The notes: a model not told the origin generated them from the sequence alone. A DNA stretch of 16,878 nt from Anaerolineales bacterium UBA3082 (GCA_002366595.1 DFBK01000038.1:1-16878), one strand, 5' to 3'; counted from the stretch's first letter, positions 1 through 7,349 are shown. Translations and numbers: made by a program.

Positions 1-4
1 GACA

Positions 5-164
5 TGAGGCTGTTGAAAACACCTCCTCGTTTAGCAGAGTGGGAAAGAAGTTGATGCGCAGTGTGTCTTCCTGCCTTGTGTCCCTACAATCGTTCAAATT
101 CTAACCGTCCGTGGGAGAAATTGTCGATTGCCAAAGGATCTATCCCACTTTTTCAACAGTCTCA
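5..164. repeat. Short element bounded by 15-bp inverted repeats (MITE-like or IS remnant)
   Basis: The left end at 5-19 (TGAGGCTGTTGAAAA) and the right end at 150-164 (TTTTCAACAGTCTCA) are inverted copies matching at 14 of 15 positions. They enclose about 130 bp with no convincing reading frame. Ends of the form GAG-CTGTTGAAAA resemble termini of DDE-transposase insertion sequences, so a non-autonomous element or a deleted IS is plausible (inference). Only four bases lie left of the element, so a target-site duplication cannot be judged. The right end stops 11 bp before the -35 box of the por promoter. Confidence 0.4.
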
Positions 165-175
165 ATAGCCACCGT

Positions 176-204
176 TTGATTTTTCGGCACTATTACCCTA
201 TAAT
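176..204 (+). promoter_or_regulatory. Sigma70-type promoter for the por operon
   Basis: TTGATT at 176-181 and a perfect TATAAT at 199-204 are separated by 17 bp. Transcription would start near 211, giving a leader of about 100 nt before porG. No other gene start lies between this promoter and 310. Confidence 0.7.
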
Positions 205-217
205 ATGTGGTGTGCTC

Positions 218-269
218 TTTGGGCGCTCAATGACGATATCTGCCCAAGCCGATGGAAGGGGCTTTTTTT
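218..269 (+). promoter_or_regulatory. Possible attenuator in the por leader
   Basis: TTGGGC (219-224) can pair with GCCCAA (242-247). Just after, AAGCC (246-250) can pair with GGCTT (260-264), followed by a run of seven T (263-269). The two stems share bases 246-247, so they partly exclude each other, as in attenuators. The second stem is only 5 bp with a 9-nt loop, so its strength as a terminator is doubtful. Confidence 0.3.
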
Positions 270-309
270 ACGCCTATACGTAAAGTATCCCTGTGGGAAA
301 GGAGGATAG

Positions 310-882
310 ATGGCCGAGTTAACAGAGATCCGCTGGCATGGCCGCGGCGGCCAAGGTGTAGTCACGGCTGGCAAGATGCTGGCTGATCTGGCCTTGGACA
401 GCGGTCAATATTTCCAAGCCTTTCCGGACTACGGCCCAGAGCGGGCAGGGGCCCCGGTGCGGGCCTTCACTCGCCTGAGCAGGGAGCCCATCGATATCCA
501 TTCCCAGATCCAAGAACCGGATGTGGTCCTGGTCCTGGACCCCACTCTCATAGGCAGCGTGAACATCGCCGAAGGGTTAAAGGAAGAGGGTGTCCTCATC
601 CTAAATACAGAAGAACCCCCTGCCGAGATCCGAGAGCGGTTGGGGTTCAAGAGGGGAAAGGTCTTCACCGTCAACGCTACCCGCATCGCTATGGATACCT
701 TAGGGCGGGAGATCACCAACACCCCCATGCTGGGGGCTCTGGTCAAGGCTACGGGCTTCGTAGCCCTGGAAGATCTGATAGAGAAGACTCGCGAGAGGTT
801 CGGCCACAAGTTCGGCTCGCGAGTAACGGAACAGAACGTGGAGGCCATTAAGCGGGCCTATCGCGAAGTAAGGGAGGGATAA
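310..882 (+). CDS. porG: 2-oxoacid (pyruvate) ferredoxin oxidoreductase, gamma subunit
   Basis: This 190-residue protein is the gamma subunit of a four-subunit pyruvate/2-ketoacid:ferredoxin oxidoreductase, which converts 2-oxoacid plus CoA to acyl-CoA, CO2 and reduced ferredoxin in the cytoplasm. Family hallmarks are the N-terminal glycine-rich GRGGQGVVTAG near residues 11-21, the FPDYGPERAGAPVRAF segment near residues 38-53, and NTPMLGALVKATG near residues 137-149. Length is normal for the family. The ATG at 310 follows a strong AAAGGAGGA Shine-Dalgarno site at about 298-305. It is the first gene of the por operon. Pyruvate is the most likely substrate, but 2-oxoisovalerate cannot be excluded from this subunit. 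Confidence 0.93.
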   Translation: MAELTEIRWHGRGGQGVVTAGKMLADLALDSGQYFQAFPDYGPERAGAPVRAFTRLSREPIDIHSQIQEPDVVLVLDPTLIGSVNIAEGLKEEGVLILNTEEPPAEIRERLGFKRGKVFTVNATRIAMDTLGREITNTPMLGALVKATGFVALEDLIEKTRERFGHKFGSRVTEQNVEAIKRAYREVREG

Positions 883-883
883 A

Positions 884-1171
884 GTGGTCGATCTGGAAGC
901 GGGATGGCGGGAGATACCTGAAGGGGGCCTGATCGTAGAGGCGGGCAACGCGGTAGAATATATCACCGGTGCCTGGCGGGCCCAGCGCCCGGTCCTCGAT
1001 CTGGAGAAGTGCACCCACTGCTTATTTTGTTGGATCCATTGCCCCGACTGTTCCATCCTCGTCGAAGAGGAGAAGATGAAAGGCTTCGACCTGGACCATT
1101 GCAAAGGTTGTGGCATCTGTGCCCAGGTCTGCCCGGTCGAGGCGATCACTATGGTCAAGGAAACCGAATAA
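884..1171 (+). CDS. porD: 2-oxoacid (pyruvate) ferredoxin oxidoreductase, delta subunit (2x[4Fe-4S] ferredoxin-like)
   Basis: This 95-residue electron-transfer subunit has two classic 4Fe-4S motifs: C43-x2-C46-x2-C49-x3-C53-P and C73-x2-C76-x2-C79-x3-C83-P. There is an extra cysteine at 56. It should pass electrons from the catalytic beta subunit towards external ferredoxin. The start is GTG at 884, one base after the porG stop codon. The AGGGAGGG ribosome site lies inside the porG 3' end, so the two genes are translationally coupled. Length and motif spacing match delta subunits of the four-subunit Por/Vor enzymes. Confidence 0.93.
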   Translation: MVDLEAGWREIPEGGLIVEAGNAVEYITGAWRAQRPVLDLEKCTHCLFCWIHCPDCSILVEEEKMKGFDLDHCKGCGICAQVCPVEAITMVKETE

Positions 1172-1190
1172 CCCTCTATAGGGAGGAGAT

Positions 1191-2399
1191 ATGGGCAGAT
1201 ATATGGCTTTGGACGGCAACTCGGCCACCGCAGAAGCGATGCGCCAGATTAACCCCGATGTGCTGGCCGCTTACCCCATCACCCCTCAGACCTCCATAGT
1301 CCAAACCTTCTCTGAGTTCGTGGCTGATGGGTTGGTGGATACGGAGTTCATCACTGTAGAGAGCGAACATAGCGCCATGAGCGCTTGCATCGGCGCTTCG
1401 GCGGCCGGCGGCCGCGTGATGACCGCCACCTCCTCAGCGGGGCTGGCTTTCATGTGGGAGGTGCTCTATGTCGCCGCCTCTACCAGGCTCCCCATCGTCA
1501 TGCCGGTGGTGAACCGCGCCCTTTCCGCCCCCATCAACATCCATTGTGATCACTCCGACTCCATGGGGGCACGAGATGCGGGCTGGATACAACTCTTCTC
1601 CGAGAACGCCCAGGAGGCTTATGACAACACCATTCAGGCGGTGCGGATCGCTGAGAGAGAGGAGGTACGTCTCCCGGTGATGGTGATGTCGGACGGCTTC
1701 ATCACCAGCCACGCCGTGGAGCGGGTAGAGATAGAGGAGGATGAAGCGGTCAAGCGATTCATCGGTCCTTTTCAACCGACCTACCCCCTCTTAGATATCG
1801 ATAACCCGGTCACCTATGGCCCCTTGGACTTCTACGACTTCTATATGGAGCATAAGAAACAACAAGCGGAGGCTATAAAGCGGGCCAAAGAGATGGTGAT
1901 AGAGGTAGGGGAAGAGTTCGGCAAAACCTTCGGCCGCCCCTACGGCCTGTTAGAAGGGTATAGGCTGGAAGATGCAGAGGTAGCGGTAGCGGTCCTCTCC
2001 TCCACGGCGGGAACGGCCAGAGGCGTGGTGGACGATCTGCGGGGGCGGGGGATAAAAGCGGGCTTACTCAAACCTCGCTGCTTTCGGCCCTTCCCCAGCC
2101 AAGAGATAGTGGAAGCCTTAAGAGATAAAGCCGTGGTGGGAGTGATGGACCGCTCCGACTCCTTCGGCGCTTTGGGTGGGCCCCTCTTCATGGAGATCTG
2201 TGCCGCCTTGCAGGTTCAAGGTGTGAGGACCAGGGTGGTTGATTACATCTTCGGCCTCGGCGGCCGGGATACCACCCCTGATCAGATCGAGAGTGTCTTC
2301 TGCGATCTTTTGCAAATCGCCGAAACAGACAAGATCGAACGCCTAGTTAACTGGCTGGGCGTGAGGGAAGGCAAACAAGAAGTCGTTACCGCGGCCTAA
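1191..2399 (+). CDS. porA: 2-oxoacid (pyruvate) ferredoxin oxidoreductase, alpha subunit
   Basis: This 402-residue alpha subunit contains the pyrimidine-binding part of the thiamine-diphosphate site. Signature stretches include YPITPQTSI near residues 28-36, ESEHSAMSACIGASAAGGR near 63-81, TSSAGL shortly after, and the HSDSMGARDAGWIQL region near 120. The C-terminal half carries the usual domain II/III (AVLSSTAGTARGVVDDLR region). GGAGG at 1182-1186 is only 4 nt before ATG 1191. An in-frame ATG at 1203 is an alternative but lies rather far from that site. It is co-transcribed with porD upstream and porB downstream, with gaps of 19 and 18 bp. Confidence 0.94.
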   Translation: MGRYMALDGNSATAEAMRQINPDVLAAYPITPQTSIVQTFSEFVADGLVDTEFITVESEHSAMSACIGASAAGGRVMTATSSAGLAFMWEVLYVAASTRLPIVMPVVNRALSAPINIHCDHSDSMGARDAGWIQLFSENAQEAYDNTIQAVRIAEREEVRLPVMVMSDGFITSHAVERVEIEEDEAVKRFIGPFQPTYPLLDIDNPVTYGPLDFYDFYMEHKKQQAEAIKRAKEMVIEVGEEFGKTFGRPYGLLEGYRLEDAEVAVAVLSSTAGTARGVVDDLRGRGIKAGLLKPRCFRPFPSQEIVEALRDKAVVGVMDRSDSFGALGGPLFMEICAALQVQGVRTRVVDYIFGLGGRDTTPDQIESVFCDLLQIAETDKIERLVNWLGVREGKQEVVTAA

Positions 2400-2417
2400 G
2401 ATTTAGAGGAGAAAAAG

Positions 2418-3353
2418 ATGGCTACAGCGCTTAAGTTGAAAGAACTTTCCAAGAGAGAAGAGCGGCTGGCTCCCGGTCATCGCCTCTGCGCGGGGTGTGC
2501 CGCTCCCACCATCGTTCGCCAGGTGCTTTTGGCTATCGATGAACCGGTCATCGTGGCCACGGCCACCGGTTGCCTAGAGGTGAGCACTACCATCTACCCC
2601 TACACCGCCTGGCGAATCCCCTGGATCCATAACGCCTTCGAGAACGCCGCTTCCACCCTGAGCGGCATAGAGACCATGTACCGCTCCCTGGTGAAACAGG
2701 GAAAGATGAAAGAGCGGGATATAAAGTTCGTGGCCTTTGGCGGGGATGGGGGCACCTATGACATCGGCATCCAGGCCCTTTCGGGGGCCTTGGAGCGGGG
2801 GCACAGGCTTCTCTACATCTGCTACGATAACCAGGCCTATATGAACACCGGCATCCAACGGTCTGGGGCCACCCCCCATGGCGCTTGGACCACCACCTCG
2901 CCAGCGGGGAAGGTTATCCCTGGCAAGCCCCAATATCGCAAGGACCTCACCGCCATCGTGGCCGCCCACGGTATCCCCTACGTCGCCCAGGCCTCTCCCC
3001 ATCGGTGGAGGGATCTGATGCAGAAGGTGCGCAAAGGGGTGGCGGCCGAAGGGCCGGCCTTCATCGATGTTCTCTCCTCCTGCAACCGAGGCTGGCGCCA
3101 CCCCACCAATATGACCATGGAAGTGTTGCGCCTGGCAGTGGATACCTGCTTCTGGCCCCTCTACGAGGTGGAGAGAGGAGAGTGGAAACTGACCTACCGG
3201 CCCAAGGAGAAACTCCCCATCGAGGAGTTCTTGAAACCCCAAGGCCGTTTCCGCCACCTCTTCAAGGAAGAAAATAAACATATCATAGAGGAACTCCAAG
3301 CCGAGGTGGATCGGCGGTGGGAGGCGCTCCTCAAGCGCACCGGGAAAGCCTGA
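2418..3353 (+). CDS. porB: 2-oxoacid (pyruvate) ferredoxin oxidoreductase, beta subunit (TPP-binding)
   Basis: This 311-residue beta subunit binds the thiamine-diphosphate diphosphate/Mg2+ and the proximal 4Fe-4S cluster. The TPP motif is GDG at 109-111, followed by YDNQAYMNTG at 136-145. Four cysteines fit the cluster pattern: C24, C27, C52 and C222. The segment TGIQRSGATPHGAWTTTSP from residue 144 is typical of pyruvate-type enzymes, which favours pyruvate as substrate. The start ATG follows an AGAGGAG site. It is the last gene of the operon, with a strong intrinsic terminator 8 bp after the stop codon. Confidence 0.94.
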   Translation: MATALKLKELSKREERLAPGHRLCAGCAAPTIVRQVLLAIDEPVIVATATGCLEVSTTIYPYTAWRIPWIHNAFENAASTLSGIETMYRSLVKQGKMKERDIKFVAFGGDGGTYDIGIQALSGALERGHRLLYICYDNQAYMNTGIQRSGATPHGAWTTTSPAGKVIPGKPQYRKDLTAIVAAHGIPYVAQASPHRWRDLMQKVRKGVAAEGPAFIDVLSSCNRGWRHPTNMTMEVLRLAVDTCFWPLYEVERGEWKLTYRPKEKLPIEEFLKPQGRFRHLFKEENKHIIEELQAEVDRRWEALLKRTGKA

Positions 3354-3361
3354 GAGGAAAG

Positions 3362-3389
3362 GGCAGCGGAAACCAGTCCGCTGCCTTTT
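3362..3389 (+). terminator. Intrinsic terminator after porB
   Basis: A perfect 9-bp stem, GGCAGCGGA (3362-3370) with TCCGCTGCC (3377-3385), has a 6-nt loop and is followed by TTTT. Upstream AAAG can extend the stem through the T-run. The upp ribosome site begins only 3 bp later, so the hairpin also lies in the upp leader. Confidence 0.85.
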
Positions 3390-3405
3390 AATAAAGGAGG
3401 GCAAG

Positions 3406-4056
3406 ATGCCAGTTTTGGAGTCCACTCACCCCCTTATCAAGCATAAGATGACCCTCCTGCGGGACAAGAATACCGAGCCCAAGAAGTTCCGGGAACTGAT
3501 CAGGGAGATATCGAGCCTCCTGGCCTACGAGGCTACGGCGGACCTGGGACTCCAGGAGGTGGAGGTCACCACCCCTCTGGCCCCAGCCAAGGGGTACCAG
3601 TTGACCGAGAAGATCGGGCTAGTGCCCATCCTCCGCGCCGGGCTGGGGATGGTGGAGGGGATCTGGGAGATGATGCCCTCGGCGGAGGTATGGCATATCG
3701 GCCTCTACCGAGATCATAGGACCCTAGAGCCGGTAGAGTATTATAGTAAACTCCCCGTCCACCCTACAGTGCAGGTCTGCTTAATTCTCGACCCTATGCT
3801 AGCCACCGGGGGCTCGGCGGTGGCCACGGTAGATATCTTGAAGAAGTGGGGGGCCAAGCGGATCAAATTCGTGGGTGTCATCGCTGCCCCTGAGGGGGTG
3901 AAAAGGCTTACTGAGGCCCATCCAGATGTGGATATCCACATCGCGGCCATCGACGACCACCTGACGGGTGAGCCAGTGAAGCCGGGGGACCCCCCAGCGG
4001 GCTACATCGTCCCCGGACTGGGGGACGCCGGGGACAGGCAGTTCGGGACGGGGTAA
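3406..4056 (+). CDS. upp: Uracil phosphoribosyltransferase
   Basis: The enzyme makes UMP from uracil and PRPP in cytoplasmic pyrimidine salvage. The 216-residue protein has the PRPP loop DPMLATGGSA at 129-138, the PILRAGLGMVEG segment near 74-85, and the uracil-binding C terminus GYIVPGLGDAGDRQFGT at 199-215. A proline-rich stretch (about 188-198) just before that motif looks like a short insertion compared with common family members. The ATG sits 5 nt after a perfect AAAGGAGG (3393-3400). The following deaminase gene starts 4 bp after the stop codon, giving a two-gene pyrimidine-salvage unit. Confidence 0.96.
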   Translation: MPVLESTHPLIKHKMTLLRDKNTEPKKFRELIREISSLLAYEATADLGLQEVEVTTPLAPAKGYQLTEKIGLVPILRAGLGMVEGIWEMMPSAEVWHIGLYRDHRTLEPVEYYSKLPVHPTVQVCLILDPMLATGGSAVATVDILKKWGAKRIKFVGVIAAPEGVKRLTEAHPDVDIHIAAIDDHLTGEPVKPGDPPAGYIVPGLGDAGDRQFGTG

Positions 4057-4060
4057 TTAG

Positions 4061-4495
4061 ATGAGTGCCAAGATACGCCCCACCTGGGACGAATATTTTA
4101 TGGGGATAGCCCGGCAAGTGGCCCAAAGGTCAACCTGTCCCCGGGCCTCGGTGGGGGCGGTAATCGTCAGAGAGCGTCGCATCCTCACCACAGGCTATAA
4201 CGGCGCTCCAGAGGGGTTGCCTCACTGCCTGGAGGCGGGTTGCATCATCGAAGACGACCACTGCCAGAGGAGCCTCCACGCCGAGCAGAACGCCATCCTG
4301 CAAGCGGCTTTTCATGGCGTCTCCATCGCCGGGGGTACCATGTATGTCACCCACCAGCCTTGCAACACCTGCGCCAAGATGATCATCAATGCGGGCCTGA
4401 AGAGGGTGATCTACGCCGGGGAGTATCCCGATGAACTAGCCCGCAACTTCCTGGCTGAGGCAGGGGTGGAACTGGCTCGCTTCTCGAACCCTTGA
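4061..4495 (+). CDS. Deoxycytidylate (dCMP) deaminase family protein
   Basis: This 144-residue zinc deaminase most likely converts dCMP to dUMP for dTTP synthesis; ComEB is the Bacillus relative. The catalytic zinc motif is H73-A-E75, with Glu75 as proton shuttle, and P100-C101-x2-C104. The early TCPRASVGAVIV segment and the NGAPEGLPHC segment are typical of dCMP deaminases rather than cytidine or tRNA adenosine deaminases. C56, C61 and C68 may form the second, structural zinc site known in some members. No strong ribosome site is seen before ATG 4061. It starts 4 bp after upp and is probably translationally coupled. Confidence 0.9.
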   Translation: MSAKIRPTWDEYFMGIARQVAQRSTCPRASVGAVIVRERRILTTGYNGAPEGLPHCLEAGCIIEDDHCQRSLHAEQNAILQAAFHGVSIAGGTMYVTHQPCNTCAKMIINAGLKRVIYAGEYPDELARNFLAEAGVELARFSNP

Positions 4496-4521
4496 TAGAA
4501 GAAACCGAGCACCCTAGAATG

Positions 4522-4550
4522 AGGGCAACCCCCAAAGGTTGCCCTTTCTT
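4522..4550 (+). terminator. Intrinsic terminator after the dCMP deaminase gene
   Basis: AGGGCAACC (4522-4530) pairs perfectly with GGTTGCCCT (4537-4545) around a 6-nt loop, followed by TTCTT. The next gene on the same strand begins 22 bp later. Confidence 0.8.
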
Positions 4551-4572
4551 ACGGTAGATAGAAAGGTAGATC

Positions 4573-5610
4573 GTGCTCTATCTGACCATCTTCGTCGTGC
4601 CTCTGCTCTTGGCTCTCTTTTTGACTCCCTTGGTGGAGAGAGTGGCGCGGCGCTTTGGCTTCTTAGACTACCCTCGTGAGCCCAGGCATTTGCACGAGGC
4701 GCCAACGCCAAAATTAGGGGGAGTAGCGCTCTTTGTCCCCTTCCTGATCGCCATAGGGCTCTCTTTGATCCTACTGCCCCTAACCCTCGAGGCTCGCCTC
4801 GACTTGCCCCACGAACTCCGGCGCTTGGCCGGGGTGATAGTCGGCTCTCTGGTGGTGCTTTTGGTAGGCATCTACGATGATAAGCGGGAACTCTCGCCCT
4901 GGCCCCAACTCCTGGCTCAGTTCCTGGCCGCAGGGGTGGCCATCCTCTCCGGCACCGTCATCTACGAGATCGCCAGCCCCTTCGGAGGCCTCATCCGCTT
5001 CCCCACCTGGTTCGCCATCGCTTTCACCCTCTTCTGGCTCCTGGGGATGATGAACACCGTTAATTGGCTAGATGGCCTAGACGGCCTAGCGGCGGGGATC
5101 ACGGTGATCGCCTCCCTCATCTTCTTTGTCCATAGCAATCGTCTGGGCCAGGTGAGCATCGCCCTCCTCCCCCTAGCCTTGGCCGGCTGCGCCTTGGGGT
5201 TCCTCCCCTACAACTTCTACCCCGCTCGGCTATTCATGGGCACCTCAGGAGCCCTCTTTCTGGGCTTCGCTCTAGGCACCCTTTCCATCATCGGTGGGGC
5301 TAAAGCAGCCACGGCGCTTTTGGTTTTGGGGATCCCCATCTTGGACGTGGCCTGGCAGATCGTGAACCGCCTCCGGCAGCGTCGTTCGCCCTTGCGCGGC
5401 GACAGGGGACACCTCCACCACCGCCTGCTGGATATGGGGATCTCCCACCGTCGGGTGGTTCTTCTCTTCTACCTCCTCTGCGCCTCCTTCGGCGGACTGG
5501 CTCTGCTTCTCCCCCCGGGTCTATACAAACTTTATGCCCTCCTCGTCCTGGGGGTTGTGGCGGTTATCGTTCTCTTCCTCGCCGCCCGAGAGAGCCAACC
5601 TCCTGATTAG
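4573..5610 (+). CDS. Undecaprenyl-phosphate glycosyl-1-phosphate transferase, WecA/TagO/MraY family (GT4)
   Basis: This 345-residue polytopic membrane enzyme transfers a sugar-1-phosphate, most often GlcNAc-1-P, from a UDP-sugar to undecaprenyl phosphate on the cytoplasmic face. That is the first step for cell-wall polymers or O-antigen-like glycans. Family motifs are PTPKLGG at 44-50, the acidic DD at 102-103, the catalytic loop NTVNWLDGLDGLAAG at 161-175, the MGTSGALFLGF loop at 222-232, and the cytoplasmic RGDRGHLHHRLLDMG at 275-289. About ten or eleven hydrophobic segments are visible. The His-rich loop favours WecA/TagO over MraY. The start is GTG 4573 with a weak GAAAGG site. The exact sugar is not readable from sequence. 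Confidence 0.9.
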   Translation: MLYLTIFVVPLLLALFLTPLVERVARRFGFLDYPREPRHLHEAPTPKLGGVALFVPFLIAIGLSLILLPLTLEARLDLPHELRRLAGVIVGSLVVLLVGIYDDKRELSPWPQLLAQFLAAGVAILSGTVIYEIASPFGGLIRFPTWFAIAFTLFWLLGMMNTVNWLDGLDGLAAGITVIASLIFFVHSNRLGQVSIALLPLALAGCALGFLPYNFYPARLFMGTSGALFLGFALGTLSIIGGAKAATALLVLGIPILDVAWQIVNRLRQRRSPLRGDRGHLHHRLLDMGISHRRVVLLFYLLCASFGGLALLLPPGLYKLYALLVLGVVAVIVLFLAARESQPPD

Positions 5611-5797
5611 TCCACCTATACTCTACCTCTTCTCCTCGCATGGCTCCCCCCAGCCGCTCCAAAGGGTAGATGACCTCCGCTGGGATGCGGGGCACGAAGC
5701 CCACCGGGGCGGAGAGTAGTACCACCAGGCCGCCGAAGAGGAAAACCGGAGGCCACCCTTGGAGATCCGCCTCGCTGGGCAGCATCCCGTTGCTCAC
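5564..5797 (-). CDS. Doubtful small hypothetical membrane protein
   Basis: This 77-codon frame starts at GTG 5797 and overlaps the 3' end of the glycosyltransferase gene by 47 bp. One hydrophobic stretch (GWPPVFLFGGLVVLLSAPVG, about residues 14-33) could be a membrane segment, followed by a charged tail. There is no well-placed ribosome site. An in-frame TGA lies at 5807-5809, so the frame cannot extend upstream. A second, overlapping minus-strand frame open from 5879 also looks protein-like. I do not recognise it. It may be a real small gene, the remains of a frameshifted gene, or chance. Confidence 0.25.
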   Translation of the reverse strand: MSNGMLPSEADLQGWPPVFLFGGLVVLLSAPVGFVPRIPAEVIYPLERLGGAMRGEEVEYRWTNQEVGSLGRRGRER

Positions 5798-5967
5798 CGA
5801 GAATACTCACTTTCTCCTGCACATCTATCCCTTCTGCTACGTCCCCTGCAACGAGAAGAGGGATGAAAGACTTTGTCCCTCATCCCCATACCCTAACACA
5901 ATCAACCACCTATCTCCCTAAGTGGTGGGCTAGAACAACCACTCTACAAGAGTAACCCACTCTCTTC
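5611..5967. other. Convergent intergenic region between the glycosyltransferase gene and yvcK
   Basis: The two flanking genes point towards each other here. The stretch holds the doubtful minus-strand frames described separately, a GGGATG...CATCCC hairpin around 5860-5890, several near-copies of GGTGGTTG on the minus strand (about 5904-5911 and 5968-5976), and one copy of an inverted-repeat motif at 5918-5944. No RNA gene or strong intrinsic terminator is evident for either neighbour. Confidence 0.5.
5918..5944. repeat. Inverted-repeat motif, copy A (downstream of yvcK)
   Basis: AGTGGT (5921-5926) and ACCACT (5938-5943) are inverted around an 11-nt centre containing CTAG. A closely similar sequence occurs at 7350-7379 on the other side of yvcK: both share CTAA-GTGGTG-GCTAGA-CA-ACCAC with small gaps. 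The role is unknown. Confidence 0.4.
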
Positions 5968-7308
5968 TCAACCACCTTCTCTCTTGGAACCCGACCACCT
6001 GCTCTCATTCCGCTCCTTATAGTATAAGCCCAATAGTACCCGGGCCAATTTTCTTGAGTCATGGCGCCAAGGGTTCTCTCCATCCACCACGTCTGCGGCA
6101 ACCACTCGGAGTTCCTGGGCGGGATGTATCTGGGGAGAGACGATCTCGATGGTCAGATGGGAGGGGAACGGGACCTCCAAATTATCGTTTAGGAGCACAT
6201 GATCGAAGACTCTCCCTACGTGCTGTTCCAGCGCCTTTATGTGGTCACCAGCGGTGAAATGGTCCGTCTCCCCTTTCTGGGTGGCCACGTTACAGACATA
6301 CACCTTCAGGGCCCGAGAGGCTCGCAAAGCCTCAACGATGCCCGGGACAAGCAAATTGGGAAGGACACTAGTATAAAGGCTCCCCGGCCCGGCCACTATA
6401 AGATCCGCATCGAGGATCGCCTTCACCGCTCCCGGGTAAGCGGGAGCTCCGCCGGGAACCAGATATACCCGCTCAATAGGCTTCCCGGCCTTGGGTATCT
6501 GGGACTCACCCTCCACCCGCATCACCCCTTCGGCTTCCTCTTCACCCAGGTCAGCACAGAGAGTCACGTTCTCCAGGGTGGAGGGGAAGATCTGCCCCCG
6601 AATGGCCAACACTCGCCCCGATTCCAGGATAGCCCGCTCGAAGTTCCCGGTCACCCCAGCCATAGCGGCGATGAAGAGGTTGCCGAAACTGTGGCCGTTG
6701 AGACCCCTCCCTTCGCTGAAACGGTACTGAAACAGTTGCGTGGTTAACGATTCCGCATCGGCCAGGGCGGCGATGCAGTTCCTGAAGTCGCCAGGGGGCA
6801 GGACCCCCAATTCTCGCCGCAGGCGGCCGGAACTCCCCCCATCATCGGCCACGGTGACGATAGCGGTGATGTTCTCCGTATACTCTTTCATCCCCCTGAG
6901 CAGCGTGGAGAGCCCCGTCCCCCCGCCGATAGCCACCACTTTGGGACCTCGGCTCCGGTGCCTGTGTCGGTAGATGATATCCACTAGGTGGCTGTCTCCA
7001 GGAGAACGGAAGGCGGAGAGGAGAGACCTGTTCAACTGTACGATAGCCATGACTACCGCAGTTAGGCCCAGCACCCCAAAGAGAAGAGCCCGTCCAGGAC
7101 GGGGGATGAACTGTAAGGTGAGATAATAGAAGATGGGGGGGAAAATCCAAGTGCGGTAAATCTCAACTAAGATATACCCTACCCCCAGGCTGAGAACGGT
7201 AATCCCTCCCAAGAGGAGAAGGAGCCACCGCTTCACATGCATACCGGGCAAGAGCCACTTCAGGGCAGAGCCGTACTTAGGTCTAAACCGTACCATCCAC
7301 TCCCTCAT
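5968..7308 (-). CDS. yvcK: YvcK/CofD-like family protein with N-terminal membrane segments (putative gluconeogenesis factor)
   Basis: This 446-residue protein has two parts. Residues about 27-49 and 74-92 form two membrane segments. From about residue 121 follows the YvcK Rossmann-type domain, which in characterised members binds UDP-sugars and influences cell-wall precursor flow and growth on gluconeogenic carbon. Hallmarks are AIGGGTGLSTLLRG (126-139), TVADDGGSSGRLRRE (152-166), PPGDFRNC (171-178), GHSFGNL (205-211) and GPGSLYTSVLPNLLVPGI (307-324). The membrane extension makes it longer than the soluble Bacillus protein and would anchor it at the cytoplasmic membrane. No ribosome site precedes ATG 7308, while a strong promoter ends 7 nt before it, so the mRNA may be leaderless. 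The usual rapZ and whiA neighbours are absent here. Confidence 0.92.
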   Translation of the reverse strand: MREWMVRFRPKYGSALKWLLPGMHVKRWLLLLLGGITVLSLGVGYILVEIYRTWIFPPIFYYLTLQFIPRPGRALLFGVLGLTAVVMAIVQLNRSLLSAFRSPGDSHLVDIIYRHRHRSRGPKVVAIGGGTGLSTLLRGMKEYTENITAIVTVADDGGSSGRLRRELGVLPPGDFRNCIAALADAESLTTQLFQYRFSEGRGLNGHSFGNLFIAAMAGVTGNFERAILESGRVLAIRGQIFPSTLENVTLCADLGEEEAEGVMRVEGESQIPKAGKPIERVYLVPGGAPAYPGAVKAILDADLIVAGPGSLYTSVLPNLLVPGIVEALRASRALKVYVCNVATQKGETDHFTAGDHIKALEQHVGRVFDHVLLNDNLEVPFPSHLTIEIVSPQIHPAQELRVVAADVVDGENPWRHDSRKLARVLLGLYYKERNESRWSGSKREGG

Positions 7309-7315
7309 GGCTTTA

Positions 7316-7344
7316 ATTATAGTTCACTCCAACCGCCTAGTCAA
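7316..7344 (-). promoter_or_regulatory. Promoter of yvcK, probably giving a leaderless mRNA
   Basis: On the minus strand, TTGACT (7344-7339) and TATAAT (7321-7316) are separated by exactly 17 bp. Only seven bases (7315-7309) lie between TATAAT and the yvcK ATG at 7308, so transcription would begin at or within a base or two of the start codon. Confidence 0.75.
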
Positions 7345-7349
7345 CGGTA

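Noticed and set aside
2574..3425. 283-codon minus-strand open frame over porB
   Set aside because: It is antisense to a clearly identified porB, is rich in Gly, Pro and His without fold-like pattern, and lacks motifs; a shadow of GC-rich codons.
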